Shown piece after piece: positions 63,563-64,000 of a stretch of DNA of 64,000 nucleotides. Source of the DNA: Bradyrhizobium icense (GTDB taxonomy: Bacteria > Pseudomonadota > Alphaproteobacteria > Rhizobiales > Xanthobacteraceae); assembly GCF_001693385.1 (NCBI RefSeq), contig NZ_CP016428.1, positions 558,001 to 622,000 on the forward strand, in the 5' to 3' direction. Made by a program: the position numbers and the translations under genes. How positions within the stretch are numbered: position 1 is the first letter of the stretch; the number at the start of each line of letters is the position of its first letter. The notes beneath the pieces were generated by a model. It was not told the DNA's origin and made no database searches. It was given only the letters and a program-made list of their open reading frames with translations.

Positions 63563-64000
63563 ATGACCGGTTACCGCCGTAACTTTATTGCTGGAGGCAG
63601 CTTCTTTTTCACGGTCAATCTGGCGGATCGCCGGCTGCGGCTGTTGACCGAGAACATCGACGCATTGCGGACAGCCTTCCGCGAGACACAACGGCATCAT
63701 CCATTCGCGATCGATGCGATCGTCGTCTTGCCCGATCATCTCCACACGGTCTGGACGCTACCGGAAGGAGATGCAGATTTCTCCACGCGATGGCGGCTTA
63801 TCAAGACTTCGTTTTCTCGAAAGCTTGTTGTTGGCGAGCCGATTTCGAGTAGTCGGGCTAAGAGAGGAGAACGCGGCATCTGGCAGCGGCGGTATTGGGA
63901 GCACACGATCCGCGACGAAACCGACTTTGCGCGCCACATCGACTATGTTCACATCAACCCGGTCAAACATGGGCTGGTGACACAGGTCAGAGATTGGCCC
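63563..64000 (+). CDS. REP-associated tyrosine transposase (RAYT), 3' end beyond the window
   Basis: The frame is open to the end of the window (146 codons visible). It is a single-domain HUH/Y1 transposase: LPDHLHTVW holds the metal-binding His59-x-His61 and FARHIDYVHINPVKHGLV carries the nucleophile Tyr128. The N-terminus reads MTGYRRNFIAGGSFFFTVNL. RAYTs are chromosomal single-copy proteins, not ordinary insertion sequences, and bind REP palindromes near their own gene; one is present at 63508. Intact catalytic residues suggest a functional enzyme. Only the C-terminal tail is missing. Confidence 0.92.
   Translation, partial: MTGYRRNFIAGGSFFFTVNLADRRLRLLTENIDALRTAFRETQRHHPFAIDAIVVLPDHLHTVWTLPEGDADFSTRWRLIKTSFSRKLVVGEPISSSRAKRGERGIWQRRYWEHTIRDETDFARHIDYVHINPVKHGLVTQVRDWP

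Overview
The window is high-GC DNA from an alphaproteobacterium that looks like Bradyrhizobium or a close relative in the Nitrobacteraceae. The evidence is the rhizobial aa3 oxidase operon order (ctaC-ctaD-ctaB-coxF-ctaG-ctaE-DUF983-surf1), an F0 ATP synthase operon (atpI-B-E-b'-b) without F1 genes, a class I lysyl-tRNA synthetase, an EcfG-type (general stress response) promoter, an IalB-family protein, and dispersed palindromic repeats of the kind seen throughout Bradyrhizobium genomes. The genus is inferred from gene content only.

Layout. 0-3 kb: the end of a TPR protein and an orphan PAS/HisKA_2 histidine kinase. 3.4-8.7 kb: a complete oligopeptide-type ABC importer (two permeases, two ATPases, binding protein) with ATGA-coupled genes. 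8.8-20 kb: accessory metabolism, mostly on the minus strand: a CadC-like TPR regulator, a frameshifted hypothetical gene, an amidase, a two-domain VOC protein, an NTF2-like protein whose 3' end is made of a repeat element, a PHA-synthase-like hydrolase, a RidA protein and a flavoprotein. 19.7-30.9 kb: secreted and housekeeping genes (SCO1, amino-acid binding protein, lysK, class II aldolase, nucleotidyltransferase, lepB, tldD), then an HxlR/DoxX/DsrE/TlpA cluster and an IalB protein. 31.4-38.1 kb: cytochrome aa3 oxidase and its assembly factors, including a 54-residue CoxF. 38.1-46.7 kb: an accessory block with an EcfG-driven NTF2-like gene, a NarX-like two-component pair, small proteins, a frameshifted LysR gene, paoABC and a cupin remnant. 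47.1-51.1 kb: thrC, an M16 peptidase, a GNAT and a secreted protein. 51.2-53.8 kb: the F0 operon on the minus strand. 54-57 kb: an HCCA-isomerase-like protein, YjbQ and small membrane proteins. 57.2-63.5 kb: a sodium:solute symporter with its DUF4212 partner, a DnaQ-CBS-DUF294 fusion protein and a LuxR-type response regulator. 63.5 kb to the end: a REP-type palindrome followed by a RAYT transposase that runs off the window.

How the genes fit together. The oxidase cluster and the F0 cluster form a respiratory core, and SCO1 (20.6 kb) probably supplies copper to the CuA centre. The symporter module at 57-63 kb looks like regulated uptake of a small carboxylate such as acetate. The most noteworthy items are this symporter/DnaQ-CBS-nucleotidyltransferase module with palindromes at two of its promoters, the RAYT with an adjacent GTAG-headed palindrome in a window holding several other palindromic repeats, two genes broken by apparent one-base frameshifts (one exactly at a GGGAAAA heptamer), and the EcfG promoter. 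I found no rRNA, tRNA, CRISPR array, prophage or complete insertion sequence.
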